Source of the DNA: an uncultured Ruminococcus sp. | GTDB taxonomy: Bacteria > Bacillota > Clostridia > Oscillospirales > Ruminococcaceae | Assembly (NCBI GenBank): GCA_934435205.1 | Contig: CAKSAK010000001.1 | Span: forward strand, 496,001-560,000 | DNA length: 64,000 nt | Reading direction: 5' to 3' | In this document: positions 42,362 to 51,090 of the stretch, one piece after another | Numbering within the stretch: the stretch's first letter is position 1 | Layout: each line of letters opens with the position of its first letter | Made by a program: the position numbers and the translations under genes | The notes under the pieces: generated by a model | Databases searched by the model: none | What the model saw: only the letters and a program-made list of their open reading frames with translations | What the model was told of the DNA's origin: nothing

Positions 42362-42556
42362 CTACTTTTCGTTCTCGTCTACCCATTTTCTCGCCCAGCC
42401 TGCATTCTGCTCCTGACGATTGTACACTCTGCCGTTTGGTGCAGTGTAATTGTCCGTCACAACATATTCCTGACCTGCCGAGATAACGTCATGGGGCTTG
42501 TATACCTTTGTGCCGTCTGATGCCTGCGGAAAACGGCTCTTGTCACGCTTTTTCAT
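42362..42556 (-). CDS. Small protein, unknown function
   Basis: 64 residues, basic at the start (MKKRDKSRF) and with aromatic/charged C-terminus (GRVYNRQEQNAGWARKWVDENEK). AAAGGAGAG at 8 bases supports the ATG. The stop overlaps the -35 region of the next gene's promoter. I do not recognise the family; no membrane segment or signal is seen. Confidence 0.6.
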   Translation of the reverse strand: MKKRDKSRFPQASDGTKVYKPHDVISAGQEYVVTDNYTAPNGRVYNRQEQNAGWARKWVDENEK

Positions 42557-42632
42557 GGCTATCACTCTCCTTTTTATGTTATTATCCTGCCCAAAGCTTT
42601 TGTGATTATCAGATGAAAAATCTGCATAACAG

Positions 42633-42661
42633 TTGAAAATATCACGATAACGTGGTATAAT
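42633..42661 (+). promoter_or_regulatory. Promoter of the 182-residue membrane protein
   Basis: TTGAAA, 17 bp ending CGTGG, TATAAT, 32 bases before the ATG. Confidence 0.8.
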
Positions 42662-42693
42662 CATCTTATACTATTTTTATCGGGAGCATTAAA

Positions 42694-43242
42694 ATGGAAA
42701 AATATAATAAACAAAAAGCTATCCTCACCGCACTGCTGAAATGGGTGGAAACAGAGTTCTTCGGAATTTTCGTATTTCTCTTTTTTATCGCAGTTGCAAA
42801 GCCTTTTGGTGCATTGGCAAATATAATTTTCGGTCTTACAGGACTTCTCACAGTGGTCTGCCTTATGGCTGACTTTGGTCTGAAACAGGGAGAGGAAGCC
42901 AGAAATAAGGTCACATTCCACGGTGAAAAGGATTGTCCAAACTACGGCTTCACCCTTGGTCTTATTGCAAGCATACCATGCTATATCACAATGATACTGC
43001 TGATGATATCAAAAATCAGCGGCTCGTTCAATTTCATGCCTGCCTATAAGCTTCTTGACGCCTGCTTCTATCCTCTTATAGATTGGGCTGCCCACTCCGC
43101 AGATGTGAAAGATATGTCCCCGTTTGTTTTCATCATGACCGCTATATTCCCTCTGCTTTATCCATTCGCCACATGGATAGGCTTCAAAATATCCTACAAG
43201 CAGATAGACGTAAAAGAGCGTGTGGTCTACAAACATAAATAA
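42694..43242 (+). CDS. Four-helix membrane protein, unknown function
   Basis: 182 residues with four hydrophobic helices at about 20-40, 42-62, 88-108 and 145-165, both ends inside. The N-terminus is charged, and the last segment is basic (ERVVYKHK). A segment GEKDCPNYGFTLGLIASIPCY between helices 2 and 3 is distinctive. No family is recognised. It stands alone between a clear promoter and a terminator; GGGAG precedes the ATG. Confidence 0.75.
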   Translation: MEKYNKQKAILTALLKWVETEFFGIFVFLFFIAVAKPFGALANIIFGLTGLLTVVCLMADFGLKQGEEARNKVTFHGEKDCPNYGFTLGLIASIPCYITMILLMISKISGSFNFMPAYKLLDACFYPLIDWAAHSADVKDMSPFVFIMTAIFPLLYPFATWIGFKISYKQIDVKERVVYKHK

Positions 43243-43245
43243 AAC

Positions 43246-43284
43246 AAGCCTGCCGTATCGATCCGATACGACAGGCTTTTATCT
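43246..43284 (+). terminator. Terminator of the four-helix membrane protein
   Basis: AAGCCTGCCGTATCG and CGATACGACAGGCTT pair with one mismatch; TTTATCTTTT follows. Confidence 0.85.
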
Positions 43285-43291
43285 TTTATCG

Positions 43292-43315
43292 GGCGAACTC
43301 AGCTCGCCCCTACAG
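43292..43315. repeat. GGGCGAAC hairpin (half copy, variant loop)
   Basis: GGGCGAA-CTCAG-CTCGCCCCTACAG; the inner pair has changed, the CCCCTACA end is kept. Confidence 0.7.
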
Positions 43316-43320
43316 CCTCA

Positions 43321-44808
43321 TCACTGAAAATCTATCTCTATATCTTTCAGTGAAACATAGTTTACCACATTGTCGTTTTTATCGCTTGCAGTGTCTGCAA
43401 TAAGCGTTATCTTTGCCGTGCCTTTCACATAGTCAGCACCAATATCCGTCTTGTAGTCCTCCGTGTAGCTCTCTCCAGCTTTGAGTAAGGTGTTCTGAGT
43501 GTTTCTGTCGCCATTTTCACCATAGCTTGTGGCGTTGCCTGAACTGTCCTCTATGGTCACATACTGGTCAGTGGCGAAGTTAAGCACCATGTCCTTGTCC
43601 CAGTTGTTTGTGTAGGTAATATGGCTTATGAACTCGCCTCCGCTTACCTCATAGGAGTATTTCGCCGTGAGCCTGCCGTCCTTTGTTGTAAAGGTATTGT
43701 CCCCAACGTCCTCAAAATAGTCGATATATCCAATATCAGCTTTGTCAGCCATATCAGAATCGTCCTTGGTGACAGAAGTTACAGTTTCAGAAGGCACGAT
43801 CTCCTCGCTAGGGTCAACATCGTCAGTAACCTCAGCGTTCTTCTTTACATCAGTGTATTCGCAGTTGTCATTGAGCCACTTTTCTATCTCTGTTACCTTT
43901 TCGCTGCCTACATAATACTTTATACCGCCGTTAATGTTGCATTCATAGTACATATATCCGCTATGGGTAAAGTAAAGCTGTCCCCCAATATCCAGCCTGT
44001 CGATATTGAAATATACCGTTATGCCGTTTGAGATATACCAATCATCGTCTTCCGTTGTGGAATAATCAAGAGGCGTTTCATGTATGTCATCATAGTTCAC
44101 GCTGTCGTCGCTTTCTTCAATGACCTCTCCGGCATAGTTTCCGTTTTCATCTTTGAGTACGTCCAACAGCTTGCCCATATCAACATCACTGTATGACCTG
44201 AGCTTGCCAAGCCCAATGTCATTGTAAGCTTTCTGCGCCTCTGCGGTCTTGTTGAAGCTTACGTTCTTTGCCATTGCGTCAAAATCCGCAGGGGCGTAGT
44301 CAAACGCCTGATACCATGCTAAAGTTCCGTCCTCAAACTTCACCCCAAGATAAACATCTTTTGACAAGTCCTTTATAGTGTAAATATCCGCCTTTGTTGT
44401 TTCCGGTTTTTCAGTGTCGGTGTTCACAGTTTTAAGGGTCTGTGTTTCAAGCTTTTGGTCAAGATAGCTTTCCCCAACATATCCCATTGAGCTGTAATCC
44501 ACGCCGTTGTATTTTATGAACTCATACTTTGTGTCCATAGTAAGCTCGTCCCAAGGAACGCTGTATGAAACTATGGTTTCCTCGTCTGCCGTCTGCTGAC
44601 CTGCACCCACTTTTATATCTTTGTCCGACCTGCCTGCAAACATCATAACGCCTGTCACAGCAGCGATAACACCGCAGGCCGCCACAGCCGCCCACTTTTT
44701 CCACACTGTTTTTATCTTTACTCCGCTTCCGCTCTGCTGACATTCTTCTATATAATGTTCGTCAACGTTTTCCAAAGCCTTGAAAATATCCTCTCCTGTT
44801 GTTTTCAT
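43321..44808 (-). CDS. Anti-sigma factor-like membrane protein with large outer domain
   Basis: 495 residues. The cytoplasmic N-terminus (about 1-35) carries DIFKALENVDEHYIEEC, common in clostridial proteins encoded beside ECF sigma factors. One membrane helix lies at about 38-59 (WAAVAACGVIAAVTGVMMFAG). The outer ~430 residues are acidic and beta-rich, with Tyr/Asp-rich stretches and no known domain by eye; a segment near the end reads like an Ig-type or DUF4352-like domain (DMVLNFATDQYVTIEDSSG). Its start overlaps the sigma gene stop as ATGA, so the two are coupled. It probably holds the sigma factor until an outside signal. Confidence 0.75.
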   Translation of the reverse strand: MKTTGEDIFKALENVDEHYIEECQQSGSGVKIKTVWKKWAAVAACGVIAAVTGVMMFAGRSDKDIKVGAGQQTADEETIVSYSVPWDELTMDTKYEFIKYNGVDYSSMGYVGESYLDQKLETQTLKTVNTDTEKPETTKADIYTIKDLSKDVYLGVKFEDGTLAWYQAFDYAPADFDAMAKNVSFNKTAEAQKAYNDIGLGKLRSYSDVDMGKLLDVLKDENGNYAGEVIEESDDSVNYDDIHETPLDYSTTEDDDWYISNGITVYFNIDRLDIGGQLYFTHSGYMYYECNINGGIKYYVGSEKVTEIEKWLNDNCEYTDVKKNAEVTDDVDPSEEIVPSETVTSVTKDDSDMADKADIGYIDYFEDVGDNTFTTKDGRLTAKYSYEVSGGEFISHITYTNNWDKDMVLNFATDQYVTIEDSSGNATSYGENGDRNTQNTLLKAGESYTEDYKTDIGADYVKGTAKITLIADTASDKNDNVVNYVSLKDIEIDFQ

Positions 44809-45365
44809 AAAAGAACTCCCTCCTTTTCAAGCAAAGCCTTTAACTTATTTCTGCTTCTGAAAAGGCTCGCCTTAACTGTGTTCAAGTTCATAGCATACTT
44901 TTTTGATATCTCTTTTATGGGCACTGCGAACCAGTATCGCTGGAGAAATATATTTCTGTCTCTCTCCTGCAACTCACCAAGAAATTCGTTTATAAGCCCC
45001 TCCAGATGTATCCCGTCGCAAAGGCTCTCTGTGGTGTCCTTGTCAGGTATGCACTCGTCAAGCTCCTCCAAGACCGCCGCTATTTCACCTTTTCCACGCT
45101 TTGCGGTCTTTGACGCACGATATCTGTCAAATGCGATATTTCTTGTTATCCGCCCGAAAAATGCCGACAGCATTCTGGGCTTCTGGGGAGGAATGGAGTT
45201 CCATGCCCTGAGCCAAGTTTCGTTCACGCACTCCTCCGTGTCCTCCCTGACTCCAAGAATATTGTAGCCCACAGAATAACAGTATCCGCCGTATTTTATG
45301 TCCGATTGTGCGATAGCCTGCTGATCTCTGCTTTCATAAAGCTCAATTATCCTGCTGTCCTCCAT
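44805..45365 (-). CDS. ECF-type RNA polymerase sigma factor
   Basis: 186 residues. Region 2 has SVGYNILGVREDTEECVNETWLRAW and FGRITRNIAFDRYRASK; region 4 has LQERDRNIFLQRYWFAVPIKEISKKYAMNLNTVKASLFRSRNKLK. It would direct polymerase to a small regulon, kept in check by the coupled membrane protein. ATG 45365 has GGGGGAGG upstream. An ECF-type promoter lies 53 bases upstream, consistent with autoregulation. Confidence 0.9.
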   Translation of the reverse strand: MEDSRIIELYESRDQQAIAQSDIKYGGYCYSVGYNILGVREDTEECVNETWLRAWNSIPPQKPRMLSAFFGRITRNIAFDRYRASKTAKRGKGEIAAVLEELDECIPDKDTTESLCDGIHLEGLINEFLGELQERDRNIFLQRYWFAVPIKEISKKYAMNLNTVKASLFRSRNKLKALLEKEGVLL

Positions 45366-45417
45366 TTTTCCTCCCCCAATACCAATATACTTCTTTGAAA
45401 GTCCTTTCACCTATAAT

Positions 45418-45443
45418 GACGAGTTTTACGCCAAAAGGTTTTA
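45418..45443 (-). promoter_or_regulatory. ECF-type promoter of the sigma/anti-sigma operon
   Basis: Minus strand: TAAAAC, 16 bp, CGTC, close to the known TGAAAC-N16-CGTC class of ECF sigma promoters. A palindrome TGAAAGGACTTTCA lies just downstream. Confidence 0.65.
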
Positions 45444-45489
45444 TGAAAACGCAAAATAATTATAACATATGATAAAAAAATATGCAACG

Positions 45490-45528
45490 CAAAAACGGCG
45501 TCCCATATCACTATGGAAACGCCGTTTA
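45490..45528 (-). terminator. Terminator of the aldolase gene
   Basis: Minus strand: AACGGCGTTTCCAT, loop, ATGGGACGCCGTT, then TTTG. Confidence 0.85.
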
Positions 45529-45556
45529 TATGAAAAGATGATTTTATGACATTATT

Positions 45557-46555
45557 TTATGACAACTCGTTAAGAAGATCCATATACAATTCGTTGTAAT
45601 CTGTTCTGTTATCCTTCAGGAATGCAATAGCCGCACGAGGGTGGCGGTTGAGTGCGCCTGTGAGCATATAAGGCACGTCATAGCCCCACTGTGAGCCTCT
45701 CGCTCTCTCCTCAGCAATGTACTTTTCAACAAATTTCAGTGTAGGAGTAAGCTTGTAGTTAGGGTTTCTCAGGAAGCTGAGCATCTGCTCCATGAAGCAG
45801 TTTCCTGCACCTCTGCCCATGCCGCTCATTGTGGCGTCTGCAAAGCTTGCGCCGTGAGAAATGCTCTCGATAGTGTTTGCGAAAGCGAGCTGCTGATTGT
45901 TGTGCATATGAACGCCAACCTTTTTACCGCTTGCCTCAGCCACCTCGCAATACTGTGCAGTAAGTCTTCTCACCTGCTCAGGGAAAAGAGAGCCGTAGCT
46001 GTCAACAAGATAGATAACGTCAACAGGGCTTTTTGAAACAAGGTCAAGCGCCTGTGCGATATCGTCCTCACGGCTTGCAGAAACAGCCATGATGTTGATA
46101 GTTGTTTCATAGCCCATATCGTGGCAGTAGTTTATCATCTCCAGCGCACCAGGCATCTGATGAGTGTATGTTGCAATTCTTATCATGTCGATAACGCTCT
46201 CGCTCTTTGGCAGGATATCTTTCTTGAAATCACATCTGCCAACGTCAGCCATAACAGAAAGCTTCAGCGGGCTGTCATTCTCCCCAACGATAGCTCTGAT
46301 ATCCTCCTCGTCACAGAACTTCCACTTGCCGAACTCCTTGACATCAAAAAGCTCCTTAGAAGCCTTATAGCCGAACTCCATGTATTCAACGCCTGATTTT
46401 ATGTTAGTTTTATAGAGTTCCTTTACGAACTCGTCTGAAAATCCAAAATTATTTACAAGTCCTCCGTCACGGATAGTTGCGTCCAAAAGCTTTATATCAG
46501 GACGGTATGACATAAGGTCACCTTTCTGATTTATTGTCTTTGCCTGATTTGCCAT
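45557..46555 (-). CDS. DRE-TIM (HMG-CoA lyase-like) aldolase
   Basis: 332 residues. The barrel starts with LLDATIRDGG (the DRE metal-site motif) and has the metal-binding HxH in GVHMHNNQQLAFANT; GRGAGNCFMEQ follows. Members include 4-hydroxy-2-oxovalerate aldolase, citramalate and isopropylmalate synthases; the short length and missing C-terminal allosteric domain favour an aldolase. The substrate is not clear and no pathway genes adjoin it. ATG 46555 has GGAAG at 8 bases; ATG 46561 and ATG 46513 (with AAAGGTGA) are alternatives. Confidence 0.82.
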   Translation of the reverse strand: MANQAKTINQKGDLMSYRPDIKLLDATIRDGGLVNNFGFSDEFVKELYKTNIKSGVEYMEFGYKASKELFDVKEFGKWKFCDEEDIRAIVGENDSPLKLSVMADVGRCDFKKDILPKSESVIDMIRIATYTHQMPGALEMINYCHDMGYETTINIMAVSASREDDIAQALDLVSKSPVDVIYLVDSYGSLFPEQVRRLTAQYCEVAEASGKKVGVHMHNNQQLAFANTIESISHGASFADATMSGMGRGAGNCFMEQMLSFLRNPNYKLTPTLKFVEKYIAEERARGSQWGYDVPYMLTGALNRHPRAAIAFLKDNRTDYNELYMDLLNELS

Positions 46556-46649
46556 TACCATTACTTCCTTTCCAAAAACAGGTCCTTACCATGCCTGCAT
46601 AAGATTTATTGCTTTAAAGGTTTTATGCTTTTAAGCTTTTATGTACTAA

Positions 46650-46678
46650 AGTATAACACTATTTTGCCCCCATGTCAA
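46650..46678 (-). promoter_or_regulatory. Promoter of the aldolase gene
   Basis: Minus strand: TTGACA, 17 bp ending AGTGT, TATACT, with a ~90-base leader. The rest of the 407-base gap holds this and the divergent GntR promoter. Confidence 0.8.
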
Positions 46679-46812
46679 TAGCACACAGGGGCGTTAAACA
46701 CATTTTTTACATTTTAATAATATTTCTCGTCATTTTACACCCAACTTTTATACACTTCTCCCTATGAAGCTTCTGCCCATTTGTAAAATTCGCCGAAAAA
46801 TCATCACACGCC

Positions 46813-46841
46813 TTGACAAATGAAGCCTATGGTTGTATACT
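46813..46841 (+). promoter_or_regulatory. Promoter of the GntR-ABC operon
   Basis: TTGACA, 17 bp ending GGTTG, TATACT. Confidence 0.85.
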
Positions 46842-46845
46842 CTAA

Positions 46846-46877
46846 GTGTACTACAATAGATAATACAGTTAGTACAC
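46846..46877. promoter_or_regulatory. Putative operator for the GntR (YtrA-type) regulator
   Basis: GTGTACTA-N16-TAGTACAC, a perfect 8-bp inverted repeat covering the expected transcription start and early leader, right where an autorepressor would act. A further TGTACA lies at 46882. Confidence 0.65.
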
Positions 46878-46962
46878 ATTCTGTACAGAACAAATGAAAC
46901 GAAACAACAAGACAATGGGGCATACATAAAAAAAGAAGCCCCAACGAAAGGAGGTTTTCAAG

Positions 46963-47340
46963 GTGATAACGCTTGATCTCACAGGCAGAGCGCCTATCTA
47001 CGAACAGATATGCAATCAGTTTTCAAGCCTTATATCAAAGGGCGTGCTGAAAGAGAACGATAAACTCCCAAGCTCGAGAATGCTCGCAAAGGAGCTGGGG
47101 CTAAACCCGAACACAGTGGCGAAAGCCTACAGCCGTTTGGAGCATGACGAGATAATATATTCCGTAGCAGGAAAAGGCTGTTTTGTGGCAAAGCAGAAAG
47201 GCTCTATAGAAAAAAAGCTGCTTGAAGAATTTAAGCTCCATGCCGCCGCCGCATTGCAGGCAGGCATAAGCCTTGAAGCACTTTCCTCCGTCCTTGACGA
47301 ACTTGCGGAGGAACAACAGGAAAGGAGTGACAAAAAATGA
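46963..47340 (+). CDS. GntR family regulator, YtrA subfamily
   Basis: 125 residues: a winged helix (APIYEQICNQF, KLPSSRMLAKELGLNPNTVAKAYSRLEHDEII) with only a short C-terminal helix pair, as in YtrA-type regulators that control ABC transporters. The start is GTG at 46963 after AAAGGAGG. Its stop overlaps the ATPase start as ATGA. It likely represses this operon and senses an envelope or antibiotic cue, by analogy with YtrA. Confidence 0.9.
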   Translation: MITLDLTGRAPIYEQICNQFSSLISKGVLKENDKLPSSRMLAKELGLNPNTVAKAYSRLEHDEIIYSVAGKGCFVAKQKGSIEKKLLEEFKLHAAAALQAGISLEALSSVLDELAEEQQERSDKK

Positions 47341-48251
47341 TAGAGATAAAAGATCTGTCACTTACATTCACAAACGCTGACGAGCGCCACGAAGCCCTGA
47401 AAGCCGTGACCCTTGATATCCCAGAGGGCTGTATATACGGCTTTGTAGGCTCAAACGGCGCAGGTAAATCCACGCTTTTGCGTGTCATAAGCGGAATATA
47501 CCGCCCCGACAGCGGAAGCGTCACCATTGACGGAACAGCCGTGTATGATGTGCCGCAGGCAAAAGAGAACATCTTTTTCGTAAGCGACGAAACAGTTCAG
47601 TTTTCAAGGCTGTCAGTAAACGAACTCAAAGACTTTTATAAGCTCACCTATCCAAGCTTTGATGAAGCCGTCTTTGACGAGCTTGTGAAAAGGCTTGACC
47701 TGCCACGGAAGAAGCCCCTGTCGCAGTTTTCAAAGGGCATGAAAAGACAGGCGATAGTCGCCTGCGCCCTTGCAAGCCGAACAAGGTATATCCTTCTTGA
47801 CGAAGCCTTTGACGGACTTGACCCTGCCATGCGCAAGTTTATCCGCACCATGATAGTTGACGATATTTTCGACAGGGGTGCGACCCTTATCGTGTCCTCA
47901 CACAACGTCACCGAGATAGGCGAGCTTTGCGACAAGGCAATGCTCCTCCACAAAGGCGAGGTCATTTTTGCCAAGGATATCGACGATGTAAGAGAGAACT
48001 TTGAAAAGGTGCAAATAGCCCTCCCTGACGGCGAGCTTGACCGCACTGTCATAGAGAACGCAGGTGTAGAAGTCCTTAGCTTCAAGACTTTGGGCAGAGT
48101 TTCCACAGTGATAACAAAGGGCAACAAGGCGGATATCACCGCCAAGCTTTCCGCCCTCTCCCCTGCCGTTCTGGAGCTTGTTCCACTCACTCTCGAGGAG
48201 ATCTTCATATACGAAATGGAGGTGCATGGATATGCAAACAGCGAAGAATAG
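47337..48251 (+). CDS. ABC transporter ATP-binding protein (YtrB-like)
   Basis: 304 residues. Walker A GSNGAGKS, signature FSKGMKRQAIVACALAS, Walker B ILLDEAFDGLDPAM and switch His VSSHNVTEIGE. The signature is SKGMK rather than LSGGQ, as in the YtrB/EcsA group. A C-terminal regulatory ~80 residues follow. It is coupled to the genes on each side. Confidence 0.9.
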   Translation: MIEIKDLSLTFTNADERHEALKAVTLDIPEGCIYGFVGSNGAGKSTLLRVISGIYRPDSGSVTIDGTAVYDVPQAKENIFFVSDETVQFSRLSVNELKDFYKLTYPSFDEAVFDELVKRLDLPRKKPLSQFSKGMKRQAIVACALASRTRYILLDEAFDGLDPAMRKFIRTMIVDDIFDRGATLIVSSHNVTEIGELCDKAMLLHKGEVIFAKDIDDVRENFEKVQIALPDGELDRTVIENAGVEVLSFKTLGRVSTVITKGNKADITAKLSALSPAVLELVPLTLEEIFIYEMEVHGYANSEE

Positions 48252-49674
48252 GATACTTGCCGCATCAAGCCGTGATTTCAAGGTGAATAAGCTACTTTTT
48301 GTCATCACAAACCTTGTGCTGTTCATAAATTTCATAATGCAGATGTCCATGCGCAGTTTCATAACATACTACAGCGAAAGCGTGACGAACAGTTACACAG
48401 GCTATGGTCTTGCCCAGGCAGGCTCTGTGGCGATAGCGTTGTGTGCAGTATTCACAGTTTTTACCCTTTTCCATGAGCTTTACAGCAAGCCACACGCAGA
48501 CCTTGTTTACTCTCTCCCAAGCAGTGCAAAAGAACGCTTCTTCTCGAAGCTTCTCACCCTGCTGAAACTGCATATCCTGCCGGTCATATTCTGGAACATC
48601 ATTCAGTTTATTGCCATATTCTTCACAACGGATATCACCTTGTACATGGTGGCAAGATATTCCGCAGTGCTTATGTTCACAGAGCTTTCCACAAGCCTTT
48701 TCGTTATACTTGCGGTGCTTTTATGCATGATATGCTGCGGCAGATTGGCGGAGATGATATACACAGCGGTGATAATAACAGCCTGCGAAATTGCTCTCCC
48801 AGGGTGCATATATTATTCCACCATAAGCCCATTTACAGTCCAGTACACATACGATATTGAAAATTTCGTTACCTATTGTCCTGCATGGAGCGCATTTCCT
48901 GCTCACCTTATGGAATTTGGTTATTCCACAAAATTCCTGCTTCTTCTCATTGGAAGCACAATTTTCTCGGCACTGCTTATCACTCTCCTGTATTTTCTCT
49001 ACAAAAAGCGTGACGGCAAGGACACAGGCAAGCCATTCGTATTCAGTGCCTATCGTGAGATTATCCTTATCATAGCCGTAGTCACTGTTACAACTTACGT
49101 CCTCTCAGACACAAGCAACCTGATACTTCTCCCTGCACTTCTCTTGGGCTATCTCCTTGCGAGAATACTATCCTCAGACAGAAAGCTCACAATAGTGCGC
49201 TTTGTAAAATGGGTAGGCATTTTCGCAGTGTATATGGTAGTAATATTCGGCATGAACATTCTGGCATACTTATGCAATGGCTTTACAGGTAAGATAAGTG
49301 GATCAAGGCTCAGCGACGCTAACCGTGTGTATGCAACGAATTCAACAAGCGACGGCGCAAGGTTCGACTATCTTTCCGACACACTCTCAAAAGACGAAGC
49401 CCTGCAAATAATAGATATATACAATAAAGCACTTGACACCCGCAAAAAGAGTTTTGCCGACTATATCGACCACTTCAAACCTCACGAGGTTTCGCCAAAT
49501 TCTGTAAATGTAGCAATAGATGTTTATACCTCAAAAGATGACCACACTAACCTTGACTTTATCGACTTCTCTTTCGACGTAACAAATGCCGAAGTGGACA
49601 AAGTCACAGAGAAACTTAAATCTCTAAGCTTTGTCGACCCCGAACAGACGTCATATTACTACTACAATTATTAA
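48232..49674 (+). CDS. ABC-2 type permease of the GntR operon
   Basis: About 480 residues. Roughly seven or eight membrane helices: a first at about 18-38, a block at 60-220 and more at 245-345; a soluble ~130-residue C-terminal domain lies outside (NRVYATNSTSDGARFDYLSDTL onward). ATG 48232 has GGAGGT at 8 bases and overlaps the ATPase gene by 20 bases. The large C-terminal outer domain may sense or bind substrate. The substrate is unknown. Confidence 0.85.
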   Translation: MQTAKNRILAASSRDFKVNKLLFVITNLVLFINFIMQMSMRSFITYYSESVTNSYTGYGLAQAGSVAIALCAVFTVFTLFHELYSKPHADLVYSLPSSAKERFFSKLLTLLKLHILPVIFWNIIQFIAIFFTTDITLYMVARYSAVLMFTELSTSLFVILAVLLCMICCGRLAEMIYTAVIITACEIALPGCIYYSTISPFTVQYTYDIENFVTYCPAWSAFPAHLMEFGYSTKFLLLLIGSTIFSALLITLLYFLYKKRDGKDTGKPFVFSAYREIILIIAVVTVTTYVLSDTSNLILLPALLLGYLLARILSSDRKLTIVRFVKWVGIFAVYMVVIFGMNILAYLCNGFTGKISGSRLSDANRVYATNSTSDGARFDYLSDTLSKDEALQIIDIYNKALDTRKKSFADYIDHFKPHEVSPNSVNVAIDVYTSKDDHTNLDFIDFSFDVTNAEVDKVTEKLKSLSFVDPEQTSYYYYNY

Positions 49675-49710
49675 ATCCACCACGCAAACCGCATAAATAC
49701 GCCATTTTCG

Positions 49711-49735
49711 TGTAGGGGCGAACAGCGTTCTCCCG
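49711..49735. repeat. GGGCGAAC hairpin (half copy, inverted orientation)
   Basis: TGTAGGGGCGAAC-AGC-GTTCTCCCG, the only copy in reverse orientation in this window, one stem base changed. Confidence 0.75.
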
Positions 49736-49784
49736 TCAACGAAACAAACCAATTTTCAAAACTATGTGTAAAAGAACAAACAAA

Positions 49785-49820
49785 CCCCCTCCGAGCCAAG
49801 CTCCGAGGGGGTAACTTTTT
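49785..49820. terminator. Bidirectional terminator between convergent operons
   Basis: CCCCCTCCGAGC and GCTCCGAGGGGG pair with one mismatch; TAACTTTTTTC follows on the plus strand, TTTGTTTG on the minus. Confidence 0.8.
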
Positions 49821-49824
49821 TCTA

Positions 49825-51090
49825 TTAATCCATGACCGCATTAGCAAGCATAAGCTTGATACGGTTCTCCTGATTGACCTTTGTCGCACCCGGGTCATAG
49901 TCGATTGCAACTATGTTTGCGTCCGGATAAGCCTGCTTGATAGTTCTTGACATACCCTTTGCAACAATATGGTTAGGCAGACAGCCGAACGGCTGAGTGC
50001 AGATTATGTTCTTTGTGCCTGTTTCTGCAAGAGCCGCCATTTCAGCAGTGATAAGCCAGCCCTCGCCCATTTTTACGCCCTGACTGATATACTTGTCAGC
50101 GCACTTTCTAAGGTGTTCAAAATCATGGGGCGGCTGGAAAATGCCCTGCTCGTTGATGACCTTTATCTGCTGTTTCTGGAACTTGTAAAGCACATCATAA
50201 CCAATGCCGTACATAAGGGTGCGGCTTGTTTTCTTGTCATAGAGCTTCTCATCGTTGATAGCGTCAGACGCACAGTAAAGCACGAAGTCCAACAGCCCAG
50301 GCACGTTAGGCTCACAGCCCTCAGACAGCAGGAAGTCGTTAAGGTGATTGTTCGCAAGAGGTGAATACTTAACGTATATCTCTCCCACGATACCCACCTT
50401 TGGCTTCTTCTCCTTTGTCCTTGGAAGCGCCGCAAAGTCTTTGAGCATAGCATTGTAAATGCTCTTTGTGTGCATATATCTGCTCGGGGTAGCAAACAGC
50501 TTTCCAAGCCTATGCTGCCACCTTGCCAAAAGCTCGTCCGTAGAATTTTTCTCTATCTCGTAAGGCTTGCACTGATTGTAAAGAAGCATGAGCATATCGC
50601 CGTAAAGCACAGCATAAATAAGCTTCATTGCAATGGCAGGGGTGATATCTATGGAAGCGTCCTTTTCAAGTCCGCTGAAATTCAGCGACAGAACAGGCAC
50701 TTCTGGAAACTGCGTTGACAGTGCCTTTCTTATAAGATGAATGTAGTTTGAAGCACGACAGCCGCCGCCCGTCTGTGACATAAGCAGAGCCGTATGTTCA
50801 AGGTCATACTTGCCGCTTTTGAGAGCGTCCATAAACTGTCCTATAACAAGAAGCGCAGGATAGCAAGCGTCATTGTGGGTGTTTTTAAGTCCCTCGTCAA
50901 TAACGTTTCGTGAGCAGTTTTGCAAAAGCTCCATGTTATAGCCGTATTTTTTGTATATTGCCATGATAAGCTTGAAATGAATAGGAAGCATATCAGGTAT
51001 AAGTATTGTGTATTCCTCACGTCTTGACTTATCAAAATAAGACCTTTTTACTCTGTCCGAGCCTGCGTGTTTTATCTCCTTTTCAGCCAT
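49825..51090 (-). CDS. 2-hydroxyacyl-CoA dehydratase-related iron-sulfur protein
   Basis: 421 residues. It matches the C-terminal part of the large activase/dehydratase-like proteins: conserved cysteines in NDACYPALLVIGQF, SQTGGGCRASNYI and TQPFGCLPNHIVAKGM are suited to bind a 4Fe-4S or double-cubane cluster. Homologues to my knowledge often exist as one ~1,400-residue chain; here the stop of the larger gene and this ATG overlap (TAATG). The pair therefore likely forms one complex that couples ATP hydrolysis to low-potential electron transfer. The substrate is unknown. Confidence 0.8.
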   Translation of the reverse strand: MAEKEIKHAGSDRVKRSYFDKSRREEYTILIPDMLPIHFKLIMAIYKKYGYNMELLQNCSRNVIDEGLKNTHNDACYPALLVIGQFMDALKSGKYDLEHTALLMSQTGGGCRASNYIHLIRKALSTQFPEVPVLSLNFSGLEKDASIDITPAIAMKLIYAVLYGDMLMLLYNQCKPYEIEKNSTDELLARWQHRLGKLFATPSRYMHTKSIYNAMLKDFAALPRTKEKKPKVGIVGEIYVKYSPLANNHLNDFLLSEGCEPNVPGLLDFVLYCASDAINDEKLYDKKTSRTLMYGIGYDVLYKFQKQQIKVINEQGIFQPPHDFEHLRKCADKYISQGVKMGEGWLITAEMAALAETGTKNIICTQPFGCLPNHIVAKGMSRTIKQAYPDANIVAIDYDPGATKVNQENRIKLMLANAVMD

